Shown: positions 6,688 through 14,239 of the stretch, in pieces | Layout: every line of letters starts with the position of its first letter | Numbering within the stretch: position 1 is the first letter of the stretch | Assembly (NCBI GenBank): GCA_964458705.1 | Contig: CAYWKD010000071.1 | Location: 1 to 14,239, forward strand | Reading direction: 5' to 3' | Origin: JAAUTG01 sp964458705 | GTDB taxonomy: Bacteria > Bacteroidota > Bacteroidia > Chitinophagales > Saprospiraceae | Length of the DNA stretch: 14,239 nt | Program-made: the position numbers and the translations under genes | Notes under the pieces: model-generated | Seen by the model: the letters and a program-made list of their open reading frames with translations, nothing else | Told to the model about the DNA's origin: nothing | The model's database searches: none

Positions 6688-9510
6688 TTATAATTCGGCA
6701 CCTAAAATGAAATCAATATCATCTGCTGAAAGTGACTTCAAGGAGGCACTATCTGCGGTGATAATATTATCAAACATTTCTTTTTTGAGCTGCTGTAGTT
6801 TTAGTATTTTTTCTTCTATTGTATTTTGAGTAATGAGCTTGTATGCCAACACTTTATTGGTTTGTCCAAATCGGTGAGCTCGGTCGATGGCTTGATTTTC
6901 AGCAGCTACATTCCACCAAGGATCAAAAATGAAGATGGTATCCGCCGCCGTCAGGTTCAGTCCCGTTCCACCTGTTTTTAGCGTCATAATGAATACTTTA
7001 CAATCTTCTTCATTCTGAAAGCGATCTACTAAACGTTGCCGATCTTTAGTCGCACCTGTCATGCTCACATAGTCGATCCCAGCTTCATCTAGTGCTTCAC
7101 TAATCAGTTCAACAGCAGCTAGATAATTGGCAAAAACTAAGGCCTTGTGTCCATTGGCGATGGAGTCGAGTAATTGCTCTTGTAACAATTCCCGTTTTGG
7201 AGAATTGATTTTTCCGTCTGATAAATTTTCTGGAATAGAAGCAATCTGCCGTAATTCATTCAGCGCTTGAAAAATGAAAAACTGGGAGTTTTTCAAACCC
7301 TTCTTTTCAATTTGAGAACTGATAGCAGTTTGATAAAAACTACGTCGTTGTTCGTACAAACGTCGCTGCTCACTAGACATTTCAACGTAGAGCGTCTGCT
7401 CAATTTTGTCCGGTAACTCTTTGAGTACATCTTTTTTTAGTCGCCGCAACACAAATGGATAAATTTTCTTCCGCAAATGTTGCATTGCTACTTTATCATT
7501 AAACTTTTGTATTGGCGTGAGATAATCTCGGTTGAACTGCGTCAAAGAACCAAACATTGTTGGGTTTAGAAACCGAAATAAGGAGTACAACTCGCTCAAA
7601 TTATTCTCGACAGGTGTACCACTCAATGCCAAGCGATAGTCAGATTGCAAAAGCATGACTGCTTTGGTTGTTAAAGCATTGAGATTCTTAATATTTTGAG
7701 ATTCATCAAGAATAACGTACAGAAACTCAATTTCCTTCAAGCGTTCAATTTCGTTTCGAGCAATAGAATAAGTGGTCAGAATGAGATTCGCTTCCAGTGC
7801 TTTGTCTAGATTTCTATCGTTACCATGAAAAATATAAGTACTCAACTGTGGTGCAAATTTCTCTACTTCTCGTTGCCAGTTATAGAGCAGACTTCTCGGC
7901 ATGATGATAAGAGATGTTTTTTCATTGCTTTTGTCATAAGCCTTGGCGAGTTGTGCAATGGTTTGCAGTGTCTTCCCTAGCCCCATATCATCCGCCAAGC
8001 AACCGCCTAGGCGGTTTTCGTACATATAGTTAAGCCACTTGTAGCCCTGTTCTTGATAAGGTCGTAGCGTTGCTTGAATCTTGGGTTGTTTGAACTTCTT
8101 TTTATCCAGTTTAGTAAGTCCTTCGTAGAATTCACGCGGCTTTCTGAAGGCATCTTCATTTACTTTTGCTTCAATCATTTCTTCTACCATCGGTAGATCA
8201 AAGAAGGAAATCTTTACAACACCATCCTTGCCCTTCTTAAAAATGCGTTCTAGCTTTCGCATATACTTTTCATTCATAACGGCGTGAGTACCATCACTTA
8301 GTTGTACATAGCGATTTTTGTTGAACTGATTGAGCACATCAAAAAAGTTCATCTCCTCGCCATCGAAGTTCAAGGTTACCTCCCCTTCAAAAAAGTCAAT
8401 ATTGTGGCTGAGGTTCATAGAAAGGTTTGGCGTAGTAGTAGTAACTTTATAAGACTTTAGTTTTTCTGCTCCGAATAATTGGTATTTAGTGAGTAGCTCT
8501 GGTAGTTCTTTATAGATGAAGTTGGCAGCTATCTCTTTGGGAACAATAAATAATTCATCTTCTCGGATGACTTGGCTTTTGATGCCATTTGTTTTTTTCT
8601 TAGGTGTTTGTCTTTTGAGTAGCTTACTCACTTCTTCAATGATAACTTCAACGGGTTCTCTTTCAATGAATTTGATCGAGATGGTTTGTTCCAAATCGTT
8701 AATTTCTGCCAATCTGAACAGCTCAAATTGATCCATTACTTCCACACTAATTTCGGGTAGTGATTGCCCCACGCGCATCAATAGAGATTCATCCGCATCA
8801 ATTTTTTCAAAAATCAAACTCGGACTAGCGTGGACTCGATCCTGTGTGATTTGAGTTTTGTAATTTTTGTAGCTTATTTTCTCTACATGTTCTAAATTGG
8901 AAAAATAAAGCGAAAAGAAGATGGAAAGTTCCTGTTCGTTTAAAACTGTATTGAAATAAGGCAAACTAGCATAATTACTACCAAGTGGCTTTACCTCTAT
9001 GATGCGCTGATCGGCTAATATGTAAGCATCGCTCAATAAAAGAATGTCTTCATATTTTTGATTTTCAAACTCTAATACAACTTGACTTTGAAATCTTTCA
9101 GCTTCGGGCTTGGAGTCTTTGCTTTCTTTTAGCAGCAATCTAATCGTTGCAGTACCTTCCACGAATTGAATAGGCTGCATGGCTTGATTGATTAAATTAT
9201 TGCAGTGTTTTAACTGCTCAATCAAATGTTCGTGTTCTGCTAAATAGAGAAAATCATTTGGCTTTTCCCAATCAATCAAAAAACTGTTGCGTTCCTGAAT
9301 TTGATCTACCAAGCGTAGAACATGGCGGGATGCACCACCGTAATTCAAATAACTTACTTCCACTTCTGTTCCTGATTTATCTACGACTTTGAGATAAGCA
9401 CCGTAATTGTCAAAGAGGATTTGGAAGAATACATAATCAATATTTTGTAAGCTAGTGCGAAGTTGCTCAGATTGTTTTCTAAAATGGTCAAAAACGTTAG
9501 TAGGCTGCAT
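6688..9510 (-). CDS. SNF2-family DNA helicase/translocase with long N-terminal extension
   Basis: DNA-dependent ATPase of the Swi2/Snf2 group, 940 residues from ATG 9510. An upstream TTG at 9516 would add only two residues and is less likely. Helicase motifs are complete: Q-motif-like TLRPYQEQGYKWL (481-493), Walker A DDMGLGKT (507-514), motif II DESQ (602-605) in place of DEAH/DEAQ, motif III LSGTPVENN (629-637), motif V LKTGGTGLNL, DPWWN, and motif VI QAIDRAHRFGQ (873-883). The C-terminus ends in a helical tail rather than a nuclease. The first ~470 residues have no named domain visible. They contain YLNYGGASRHVLRL and strand-rich segments, plus a Lys-rich linker near 300-310. It is the first gene of a two-gene operon with the 602-aa protein. 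A -7 box lies just upstream. Confidence 0.93.
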   Translation of the reverse strand: MQPTNVFDHFRKQSEQLRTSLQNIDYVFFQILFDNYGAYLKVVDKSGTEVEVSYLNYGGASRHVLRLVDQIQERNSFLIDWEKPNDFLYLAEHEHLIEQLKHCNNLINQAMQPIQFVEGTATIRLLLKESKDSKPEAERFQSQVVLEFENQKYEDILLLSDAYILADQRIIEVKPLGSNYASLPYFNTVLNEQELSIFFSLYFSNLEHVEKISYKNYKTQITQDRVHASPSLIFEKIDADESLLMRVGQSLPEISVEVMDQFELFRLAEINDLEQTISIKFIEREPVEVIIEEVSKLLKRQTPKKKTNGIKSQVIREDELFIVPKEIAANFIYKELPELLTKYQLFGAEKLKSYKVTTTTPNLSMNLSHNIDFFEGEVTLNFDGEEMNFFDVLNQFNKNRYVQLSDGTHAVMNEKYMRKLERIFKKGKDGVVKISFFDLPMVEEMIEAKVNEDAFRKPREFYEGLTKLDKKKFKQPKIQATLRPYQEQGYKWLNYMYENRLGGCLADDMGLGKTLQTIAQLAKAYDKSNEKTSLIIMPRSLLYNWQREVEKFAPQLSTYIFHGNDRNLDKALEANLILTTYSIARNEIERLKEIEFLYVILDESQNIKNLNALTTKAVMLLQSDYRLALSGTPVENNLSELYSLFRFLNPTMFGSLTQFNRDYLTPIQKFNDKVAMQHLRKKIYPFVLRRLKKDVLKELPDKIEQTLYVEMSSEQRRLYEQRRSFYQTAISSQIEKKGLKNSQFFIFQALNELRQIASIPENLSDGKINSPKRELLQEQLLDSIANGHKALVFANYLAAVELISEALDEAGIDYVSMTGATKDRQRLVDRFQNEEDCKVFIMTLKTGGTGLNLTAADTIFIFDPWWNVAAENQAIDRAHRFGQTNKVLAYKLITQNTIEEKILKLQQLKKEMFDNIITADSASLKSLSADDIDFILGAEL

Positions 9511-9536
9511 ACACAATTTTACTGAATTGTAAAACG

Positions 9537-9544
9537 CAAATATA
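9537..9544 (-). promoter_or_regulatory. -7 promoter box for the SNF2 operon
   Basis: On the minus strand TATATTTG matches the Bacteroidota consensus TAnnTTTG exactly, 26 bp upstream of the ATG at 9510. No clear TTG at -33 is present. It lies immediately downstream of the previous operon's terminator, which is the expected promoter position. Confidence 0.45.
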
Positions 9545-9546
9545 CT

Positions 9547-9572
9547 AAAAAATGACTAGGCTTGAAAGCCTA
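9547..9572 (-). terminator. Intrinsic terminator of the ARH-DUF6157-membrane protein operon
   Basis: Read on the minus strand, TAGGCT and AGCCTA (9572-9567 and 9562-9557) form a six-pair stem with a TTCA loop. GTCA and then six T (9552-9547) follow. It lies 75 bp after the stop of the membrane protein gene and just before the SNF2 promoter box. Confidence 0.6.
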
Positions 9573-9647
9573 ATAGTTTTTAAAACTTTTTAATTTTATT
9601 CCATACAAAAGCATGACGTTCTATTTTGTAATCGCATCTATTATGAA

Positions 9648-11063
9648 TTACTTCAAGTCCCAATACTTAGGAATATCAGTGGCTTTAAGGTAATTATTTT
9701 GATCGAGATTGAAATAAGACGGCAGTTCTCTGATGGGTGTAGCGCCTGATGGACCTATTAGTTTATCTTTTGTTGCTAACCGTTTGTTCATATCATCGGA
9801 ATAACCCACTATAAAAACTGTTGATGACTTACCTTCGAGTGTTGAAAGTAGCAGCGTTTCGCAGGGTACTGCCCAAGGATAGAAAAGATGTTTCCAACTA
9901 AAGTTTTTCATGTGTAGCAAGAGTTTCCTTTGATTAGAGGTTGCATTTTTTGCAATGAGTTCTGTAAGAAAATAGCCTCTTTGCTGATAATATTTAGCAT
10001 GACTATTTATTCGTATTATACTAAATATTAATAATGTAGTAATAAATAAAACAGGAATAATTCTCCATCGAATAGTTGCTTTGAGCGTATATAGAATAGG
10101 AATTGCCCAGATGAAGCCAAATATTCCAATGTAACCATCAATTAATGGATAGATAGAGTCGTTGAGGTAGGAGTAAATAAGAACATTCAAGAAAGCCATA
10201 CCTAGTGTTCCCACTGTTATAATAAGTACAGGAAGCCATTTTCGTTGTGCGCCAAGCCAAATCAAACAAAGCGTAGTAACAAGAATCGCAATGTGGAGTT
10301 GTTTATTGACATAGCCTTTTATGATATGATAGGATTGATACTCGTAGAGATTATTCCATACTTCCTGCGTTTTCTCAAGGATACTCAACTTACCCGATTC
10401 GTAGCTACCTTCAGGAATGGCTAGAAAACGGTAAGCATACATACTCATCACGATAAGTACAATGATCCATGCCGAAATTTCTTTCCACCTACGGTAATAA
10501 GTAAAATCAAATGCTAAAAAAATAGCAATCGGAACAACCATCATCGGATGCCCAGCAAACAAAAAGACCGTGCATAGAAGGCTGATGCCTATTTTTTTAC
10601 TCGTAGAGCTTTCTTCAAAGACTGAACTTGTAAGCCACCCTACCAGCAAGGCACCCAGCGCAAACGAAAAATATATTTCTGAAATCGCAGCATAGAATTT
10701 ATACCTGATAGCCAAGCACATCACCAAAGCTAAAAACAATCCCCCCGCTGGATTTTTAAAGCCATAGGTAATAATTAAATATATTGCATAAAGTAAAAAA
10801 GCATAAGAAACAGAATAAGCAATGAGTACATTTTGTAAAGACCAATTGAGCTGTATAGCAAGCAATGGAAGCAGCTCTGCCAAGTAATTGATTGTCCTAT
10901 TGTGAGGCACATAGAAATCTTCATTGAGCAGCAGATTGTAAGCGTAGAAAGAAGTATCAAAATGCAACATCCGCTCTTTGAAATAGTAAACACAAGCCAA
11001 GAAAAAAACAATACAAAAGCTGTGTCCAATAAATTGAAGCGTGCGATTGAATTGTGTTTCCAT
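9648..11063 (-). CDS. Polytopic membrane protein, GT-C-like layout, function unknown
   Basis: 471 residues with about ten hydrophobic segments, near 11-28, 62-72, 78-99, 107-119, 126-147, 157-186, 196-213, 256-271, 276-298, 308-327 and 334-351. A soluble C-terminal domain of about 120 residues follows. The first loop after TM1 carries HFDTSFYAYNLL, an early acidic residue followed by aromatic residues, and NRTINYLAELLP precedes TM2. This layout recalls GT-C glycosyltransferases and oligosaccharide-transfer proteins, but no diagnostic motif proves it. A clear ribosome binding site AAAAGAGA precedes the ATG. It starts 6 bp after the DUF6157 stop and is the last gene of the operon, followed by a terminator. 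Confidence 0.8.
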   Translation of the reverse strand: METQFNRTLQFIGHSFCIVFFLACVYYFKERMLHFDTSFYAYNLLLNEDFYVPHNRTINYLAELLPLLAIQLNWSLQNVLIAYSVSYAFLLYAIYLIITYGFKNPAGGLFLALVMCLAIRYKFYAAISEIYFSFALGALLVGWLTSSVFEESSTSKKIGISLLCTVFLFAGHPMMVVPIAIFLAFDFTYYRRWKEISAWIIVLIVMSMYAYRFLAIPEGSYESGKLSILEKTQEVWNNLYEYQSYHIIKGYVNKQLHIAILVTTLCLIWLGAQRKWLPVLIITVGTLGMAFLNVLIYSYLNDSIYPLIDGYIGIFGFIWAIPILYTLKATIRWRIIPVLFITTLLIFSIIRINSHAKYYQQRGYFLTELIAKNATSNQRKLLLHMKNFSWKHLFYPWAVPCETLLLSTLEGKSSTVFIVGYSDDMNKRLATKDKLIGPSGATPIRELPSYFNLDQNNYLKATDIPKYWDLK

Positions 11064-11069
11064 TCTCTT

Positions 11070-11489
11070 TTACTTTTTTGATGAGCGCATCGCTTTTACT
11101 TTTTTGAGTTTTGGGTCTTGTTGAAACTTCTCGTACTGTTCAGTTTCCATTCCAAATATCGCAACTTTACCATCTTTGTCTGCGTGAACACCGAAACCGT
11201 ACTTTTTTGTCAGAGGCGATGACCTAAAGCAAGGTTGTCCTTTTGAGAAAAATTGTTGCCTTGCTTGATTATATTCTGCTTTTGTCAAGTCGTTTCTGTG
11301 AGCAAATACTTGAAAAAATATATCGTCAGATGTAAACTTATACGGATTTTTCGCAAGTAATTCGTATTGCATTTCGGCAATAGTTCTTTTATCTGTTTTG
11401 GAGGGTGGTATAGTTCCGCTATGGACTTTTATGTCTTCCGCAACTTCAATAAAAGTGTCGTAGTAGTTTGTAGTATGTATTTTTTCCAT
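11070..11489 (-). CDS. DUF6157 family protein
   Basis: Small soluble protein, 139 residues from ATG 11489. It shows the features I associate with DUF6157: the TTNYYDTFIEVAED opening, IPPSKTDKRTIAEMQYELL, NPYKFTSDDIFFQVFAHRN, and KGQPCFRSSPLTKKYGFGVHAD with an invariant-looking Cys. It ends in a Lys-rich tail containing KAMRSSKK. Function is unknown; the family is widespread, and the GQPC segment might bind a ligand (inference). An earlier in-frame ATG at 11516 would add nine residues (MGISKNSLT), but the later ATG fits the family start. It sits between an exported ADP-ribosylglycohydrolase-like protein (18 to 45 bp away, depending on start) and a membrane protein (6 bp away). Confidence 0.85.
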   Translation of the reverse strand: MEKIHTTNYYDTFIEVAEDIKVHSGTIPPSKTDKRTIAEMQYELLAKNPYKFTSDDIFFQVFAHRNDLTKAEYNQARQQFFSKGQPCFRSSPLTKKYGFGVHADKDGKVAIFGMETEQYEKFQQDPKLKKVKAMRSSKK

Positions 11490-11534
11490 TGTCAAACTGT
11501 TTTTGCTAATTCCCATCAGCTTTTCACTCTTCTT

Positions 11535-12905
11535 TCAAATTGGTTTCAAGTTTTTAGGTATATACCACACGTTTCTTTTTAAATCAACACCACCTTTCAT
11601 CTCTTCCTGAATTGCCCTGTCAATTATCCAAATACCTTTTAGAGCCATGTTCTCAAAGGTGTCAATTCCATCATTTTCAAATCCAGATCTTGTTCCGTGG
11701 ATATTAAAACGGTTTGAGAATTTTCTGTTAAAAGCCTCTTCAATACCTTTTTTGCCGATCATAAAACCAAGCAAACCACCCCATGTAGCTGTTGGGTTAT
11801 CCGAATCCCATCCTGCCAATGATGCAATTTTAATCGTTTCAACTAGATCGCCTTCACCATAAAAAAGACTAACTAAGCTTGCTGCGAAGTTAATCCCTGC
11901 GGCGTAGCAGCCATTACAATACAGATTTCGGGAAGTAAAATCGTATCCATCCATCGAATTGACCTGATATCTATAATAAACTGAATCTCTAACTTCTTCC
12001 CAAGGTATGCCTTCATCATACTTAGATTTCACATAATTATACATTTTATAAGCATAGGAGGATTGAGGTAGGCTGCTTTTGGCTTGCTCAGCCATCCAGA
12101 ATATTCTTTCTTTCATGGGTAGGTTTTCATCAACAGCTGATGCTAACGAAAACATAGTTACATAAAACGCTGAAATCCATTGGCTATTTTCTCTTGCGGT
12201 GGTTTGAATCGGTAGCAGCGCCATGTTCAAGGCAATATCCGGTCGTGTGGGTGAAAACAGCCCAAATATTTCAGTTGTTAACTGAGCATCAATCATCTCA
12301 AATTCAGGATTGTTTTTGGGATCTCCTGTTGCAGGTGGAATTAATCCACTTTTCATCAAATCGAAAGCCTTTTGGTTTGAAACCCACAAATAGTTTTCCT
12401 CTTCGTGTCGAATATGTTGCAGCCATCCATCCCTGATTTGTTCACCCGTAAGAATAGATGTTTGATGTTTTAATAAAAGTTCTTGGTAAATGTACTCTAT
12501 ATCAGTGTCATCGTCTGCACCCCATATGCTGTCAACATCAACAAATACAAAGTCAATTGTTGAAGAAATCGTGCCATGTATGCCTTGCCCCCAGATGTTT
12601 GGCTGGTCGGGTTGCCCCCAATCATGTCGGGTGTAAAAGTCGTCGGTTTTTATATCACCAATATTACCAATTTTGTCCATCTCGGTTACAAGACCAGTCC
12701 AATTTGCAATACAGGTACCCAACCAAAAACCCTGAAGTTTTTCATAATAAGCTTCTCTAGATACAACAATGTCATTTTCGGTAGGAACGTACTCATTATA
12801 GATCAAGTATGGATTTTTATGGGTTTCTGTTTCTGTAGAACAACTAGATAAACCCAGAATAATGCTTACGATTAAAAAATACGTAGAAAAAAGGCTATTA
12901 TTCAT
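11535..12905 (-). CDS. Exported lipoprotein of the ADP-ribosylglycohydrolase (ARH/DraG-like) fold
   Basis: 456 residues. The N-terminus is a lipoprotein signal, FLIVSIILGLSSC, with lipidated Cys22, followed by an acidic/Thr-rich tether. ARH-type signatures follow: EKLQGFWLGTCIANWTGLVTE (55-75) as the first glycine-rich helix, GADDDTDIEY (129-138) as the first acidic metal cluster, and LAGWDSDNPTATWGGLLG (363-380) in place of the usual GGDTDT motif. The retained Asp residues suggest a working dinuclear Mg site, so hydrolysis of an ADP-ribose or related N/O-glycosidic bond is plausible; the substrate is unknown. Surface location is unusual for enzymes that act on intracellular ADP-ribosylated proteins. 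Related large Bacteroidota members may act on sugars or nucleosides. It is the first gene of a three-gene operon. Confidence 0.85.
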   Translation of the reverse strand: MNNSLFSTYFLIVSIILGLSSCSTETETHKNPYLIYNEYVPTENDIVVSREAYYEKLQGFWLGTCIANWTGLVTEMDKIGNIGDIKTDDFYTRHDWGQPDQPNIWGQGIHGTISSTIDFVFVDVDSIWGADDDTDIEYIYQELLLKHQTSILTGEQIRDGWLQHIRHEEENYLWVSNQKAFDLMKSGLIPPATGDPKNNPEFEMIDAQLTTEIFGLFSPTRPDIALNMALLPIQTTARENSQWISAFYVTMFSLASAVDENLPMKERIFWMAEQAKSSLPQSSYAYKMYNYVKSKYDEGIPWEEVRDSVYYRYQVNSMDGYDFTSRNLYCNGCYAAGINFAASLVSLFYGEGDLVETIKIASLAGWDSDNPTATWGGLLGFMIGKKGIEEAFNRKFSNRFNIHGTRSGFENDGIDTFENMALKGIWIIDRAIQEEMKGGVDLKRNVWYIPKNLKPI

Positions 12906-13227
12906 CTCTATATTATTTTTTAGTAACTACTTAGCACCCTCATAATAAAAATTAACACAATATTAATTTTATTTGGTTTGAAGAGTTTATTCTTTAAAAA
13001 TCAGAATAAAATTTTTAAATTGCATAGCAAAAGATTCATAACTAATGGACGAATTCTTAATTTCGGATAAGTTACAAAGAAATGCTAAGTAGTTACAAAT
13101 ATATTCTTTATTTATTCAGGATTTAAGTTGTGTAGGCTATTACTTGATATTCATTCCATTATAAATTCACAGTACTTATGCACCTTTTTGCAACCTAGCT
13201 GAAAATAAGTCTGAATAATCATATTCC
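12906..13227. other. AT-rich intergenic leader with inverted repeats
   Basis: No ORF is supported. The stretch holds a 14-bp inverted repeat pair (12923-12936 and 13083-13096), annotated separately. It also holds a hairpin TTTATTCT/AGAATAAA (12986-12993/13003-13010) and an AT-rich foldback around 12944-12970. A direct repeat AGTTACAAA occurs at 13070-13078 and 13091-13099. It serves as the 3' end of the esterase gene and the 5' leader of the ARH operon. No strong TAnnTTTG box was found; TAATATTG near 12960-12967 on the minus strand is one base off. Confidence 0.4.
12923..13096. repeat. Possible MITE: 14-bp inverted repeats bounding 174 bp
   Basis: GTAACTACTTAGCA (12923-12936) and TGCTAAGTAGTTAC (13083-13096) are exact reverse complements bounding an ORF-free AT-rich interior with its own hairpins. 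No target-site duplication is visible at the boundaries. It may be an old MITE, or the arms may be paired protein-binding sites or an RNA fold in the leader of the ARH gene, which starts 17 bp away. Confidence 0.45.
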
Positions 13228-14239
13228 TTATTTAAGCAAAATCATTGACTTTGTATCACATGTATTGTTTGAACATATTTGGTAGAAATATGTACCTGCA
13301 TCCAACATTTTACCGTTTATATCTTTCGCATTCCATGTAATAAAATATTCTCCTGACTCTTTGTAATTATCAATCAGCGTTTGAATGAGTTGACCAGCCT
13401 GATTATAAATCCTTAAAGTAATATATTCGGATTTTTTTAGAACGAACCCAAATGTTGTTTGAGATTTAAAGGGATTGGGATAATTTTGGAACAGAGTAGA
13501 AGTCGCTGGTATCTGATTGTCATATATTGATTCAATTCCTACTATTCCGCCGATTAAACCATTGATATCGTATTTGGAGAAAAAGTTCCAGATTTCTTTA
13601 GAGCCATCGATATCAAAATTTGTCCCTGGATATGGATCATTTGATCCTGGCCAAGAGTGACCACCACCCATGACTTTAAGATGCTCAACCGTAACGCCAT
13701 TATCACCATCACTGTAAACATAACGTTCAACTGTACTTTCGTCGTCGGTGTCAATATCTGGTAGCTGAGTAACGGTGGGTGTTGTATTGCCGTTATTGTA
13801 ATCAATCCAGTAATCGAGGACATCGTCAACAGATAAGTAAAAAGGATTTCCGTCGTAGGGCACAAGAGGGTCAGTTGTTCCGTGTATTTGCATGACAGGC
13901 GTTGGATGGACAGGGGCAGCGTTATTGTATACTCCTTGTGTCATGGTACCCGAAACTGAAGCAACTGCTGCTATTTTTTCACTTAGTTGACCAGCTAGGT
14001 GTATGCTGAAAAAACCACCCAGAGACTTACCAGTCGCGTAAACCCTATCCCGATTGATCGTATATTCGGCAGCGATGGAATCGATCATGGCTTCAACAAA
14101 CCCGATGTCATCTGTTTGTCCTGCTCCGATGTTCCATATTCCTGGACCTGTTCCCTGAGGATGAACAATTAGAAATCCTGCGGTATCTGCAATGGATCGA
14201 AAATCGCCCCATTCCATTTGCTCATCCGCTGTACCTCCC
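13228..14239 (-). CDS. Secreted PHB-depolymerase/feruloyl-esterase-like hydrolase with T9SS sorting domain (5' truncated)
   Basis: The frame runs off the right edge. The first visible residues GGTADEQMEWGDF fit the oxyanion-side start of alpha/beta hydrolases of the PHB depolymerase (LpqC-like) family. Numbering from Met at 14217, the nucleophile elbow is GKSLG with Ser65, the acid is Asp116 in HGTTDPLVP, and the base is His187 in GGGHSWPG. Residues 241-329 form a Por-type sorting domain: LFQNYPNPF, LRIYNQAGQLIQTL, GEYFITWNA, LDAGTYFYQI, SMILLK. This would target the enzyme through the type IX secretion system. Likely substrates are polyester or acylated polysaccharide ester bonds; the exact one is unknown. 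The signal peptide should lie outside the window. No clear terminator was found after the stop. Confidence 0.92.
   Translation of the reverse strand, partial: GGTADEQMEWGDFRSIADTAGFLIVHPQGTGPGIWNIGAGQTDDIGFVEAMIDSIAAEYTINRDRVYATGKSLGGFFSIHLAGQLSEKIAAVASVSGTMTQGVYNNAAPVHPTPVMQIHGTTDPLVPYDGNPFYLSVDDVLDYWIDYNNGNTTPTVTQLPDIDTDDESTVERYVYSDGDNGVTVEHLKVMGGGHSWPGSNDPYPGTNFDIDGSKEIWNFFSKYDINGLIGGIVGIESIYDNQIPATSTLFQNYPNPFKSQTTFGFVLKKSEYITLRIYNQAGQLIQTLIDNYKESGEYFITWNAKDINGKMLDAGTYFYQICSNNTCDTKSMILLK

Noticed and set aside
8516..8731. 71-codon plus-strand ORF with hydrophobic start
   Set aside because: It is antisense to the SNF2 gene N-terminal region; the hydrophobicity comes from the complementary strand of a Lys/Glu-rich segment.
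9511..9516. TTG start for the SNF2 gene
   Set aside because: An ATG two codons downstream (9510) gives the same protein and is the more likely start.
12458..12760. 100-codon plus-strand ORF inside the ARH gene, with overlapping ones at 12194 and 12576
   Set aside because: These are antisense to conserved ARH motifs, with Cys/His-rich non-protein-like composition.
1..14239. CRISPR array, tRNA or rRNA genes
   Set aside because: No regularly spaced direct repeats, cloverleaf with a GGTTCGAAT-type T-arm, or rRNA conserved blocks were seen.

Overview
The window looks like a chromosomal segment of a low-GC Bacteroidota bacterium. The main reasons are a C-terminal Por/type IX secretion sorting domain on the esterase at the right edge, Bacteroidota-style RecQ, SNF2 and DUF6157 proteins, TAnnTTTG-type -7 promoter boxes, and mostly weak Shine-Dalgarno sites. 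I cannot place it more finely than a marine or free-living Cytophagales/Saprospiria-like lineage. No tRNA, rRNA, CRISPR array, integrase or transposase gene was seen.

Left edge (1-876) is accessory, repeat-rich DNA. It holds the tail of an unrecognised gene whose stop codon lies inside a ~129-nt imperfect palindrome (160-288) with an attC-like architecture. Next comes a gene-poor stretch with nested inverted repeats. Then there is a 144-bp MITE-like element (588-731) with 13-bp perfect terminal inverted repeats and an exact 9-bp target duplication. A 35-codon lipoprotein-like ORF, possibly a remnant, follows it.

Region 877-4836 (+ strand) is a DNA-repair block plus a regulator: recQ (TTG start), xseA and xseB (ATGA overlap), a terminator-like hairpin, and a Fur-family regulator with a possible self-operator. 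RecQ unwinds DNA and ExoVII (XseA/XseB) degrades single-stranded DNA, so the pair fits recombinational repair.

Region 4867-9510 (- strand) is a two-gene operon: a ~940-aa SNF2-family helicase/translocase with a long lineage-specific N-terminal region, followed 12 bp later by a 602-aa protein of unknown function. The second protein's C-terminal half recalls the XPB/Ssl2 N-terminal-like fold (inference). This is the best candidate for an uncharacterised two-component DNA-processing machine. A -7 box lies just upstream, next to the terminator of the preceding operon.

Region 9648-12905 (- strand) is a compact three-gene operon: an exported lipoprotein of the ADP-ribosylglycohydrolase fold, a DUF6157 protein, and a polytopic membrane protein with a GT-C-like layout. 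Its leader (12906-13227) is AT-rich and bounded by a 14-bp inverted repeat pair.

Right edge (13228-14239, - strand, 5' truncated) is a secreted PHB-depolymerase/feruloyl-esterase-type serine hydrolase with a Ser-Asp-His triad and a C-terminal T9SS sorting domain.
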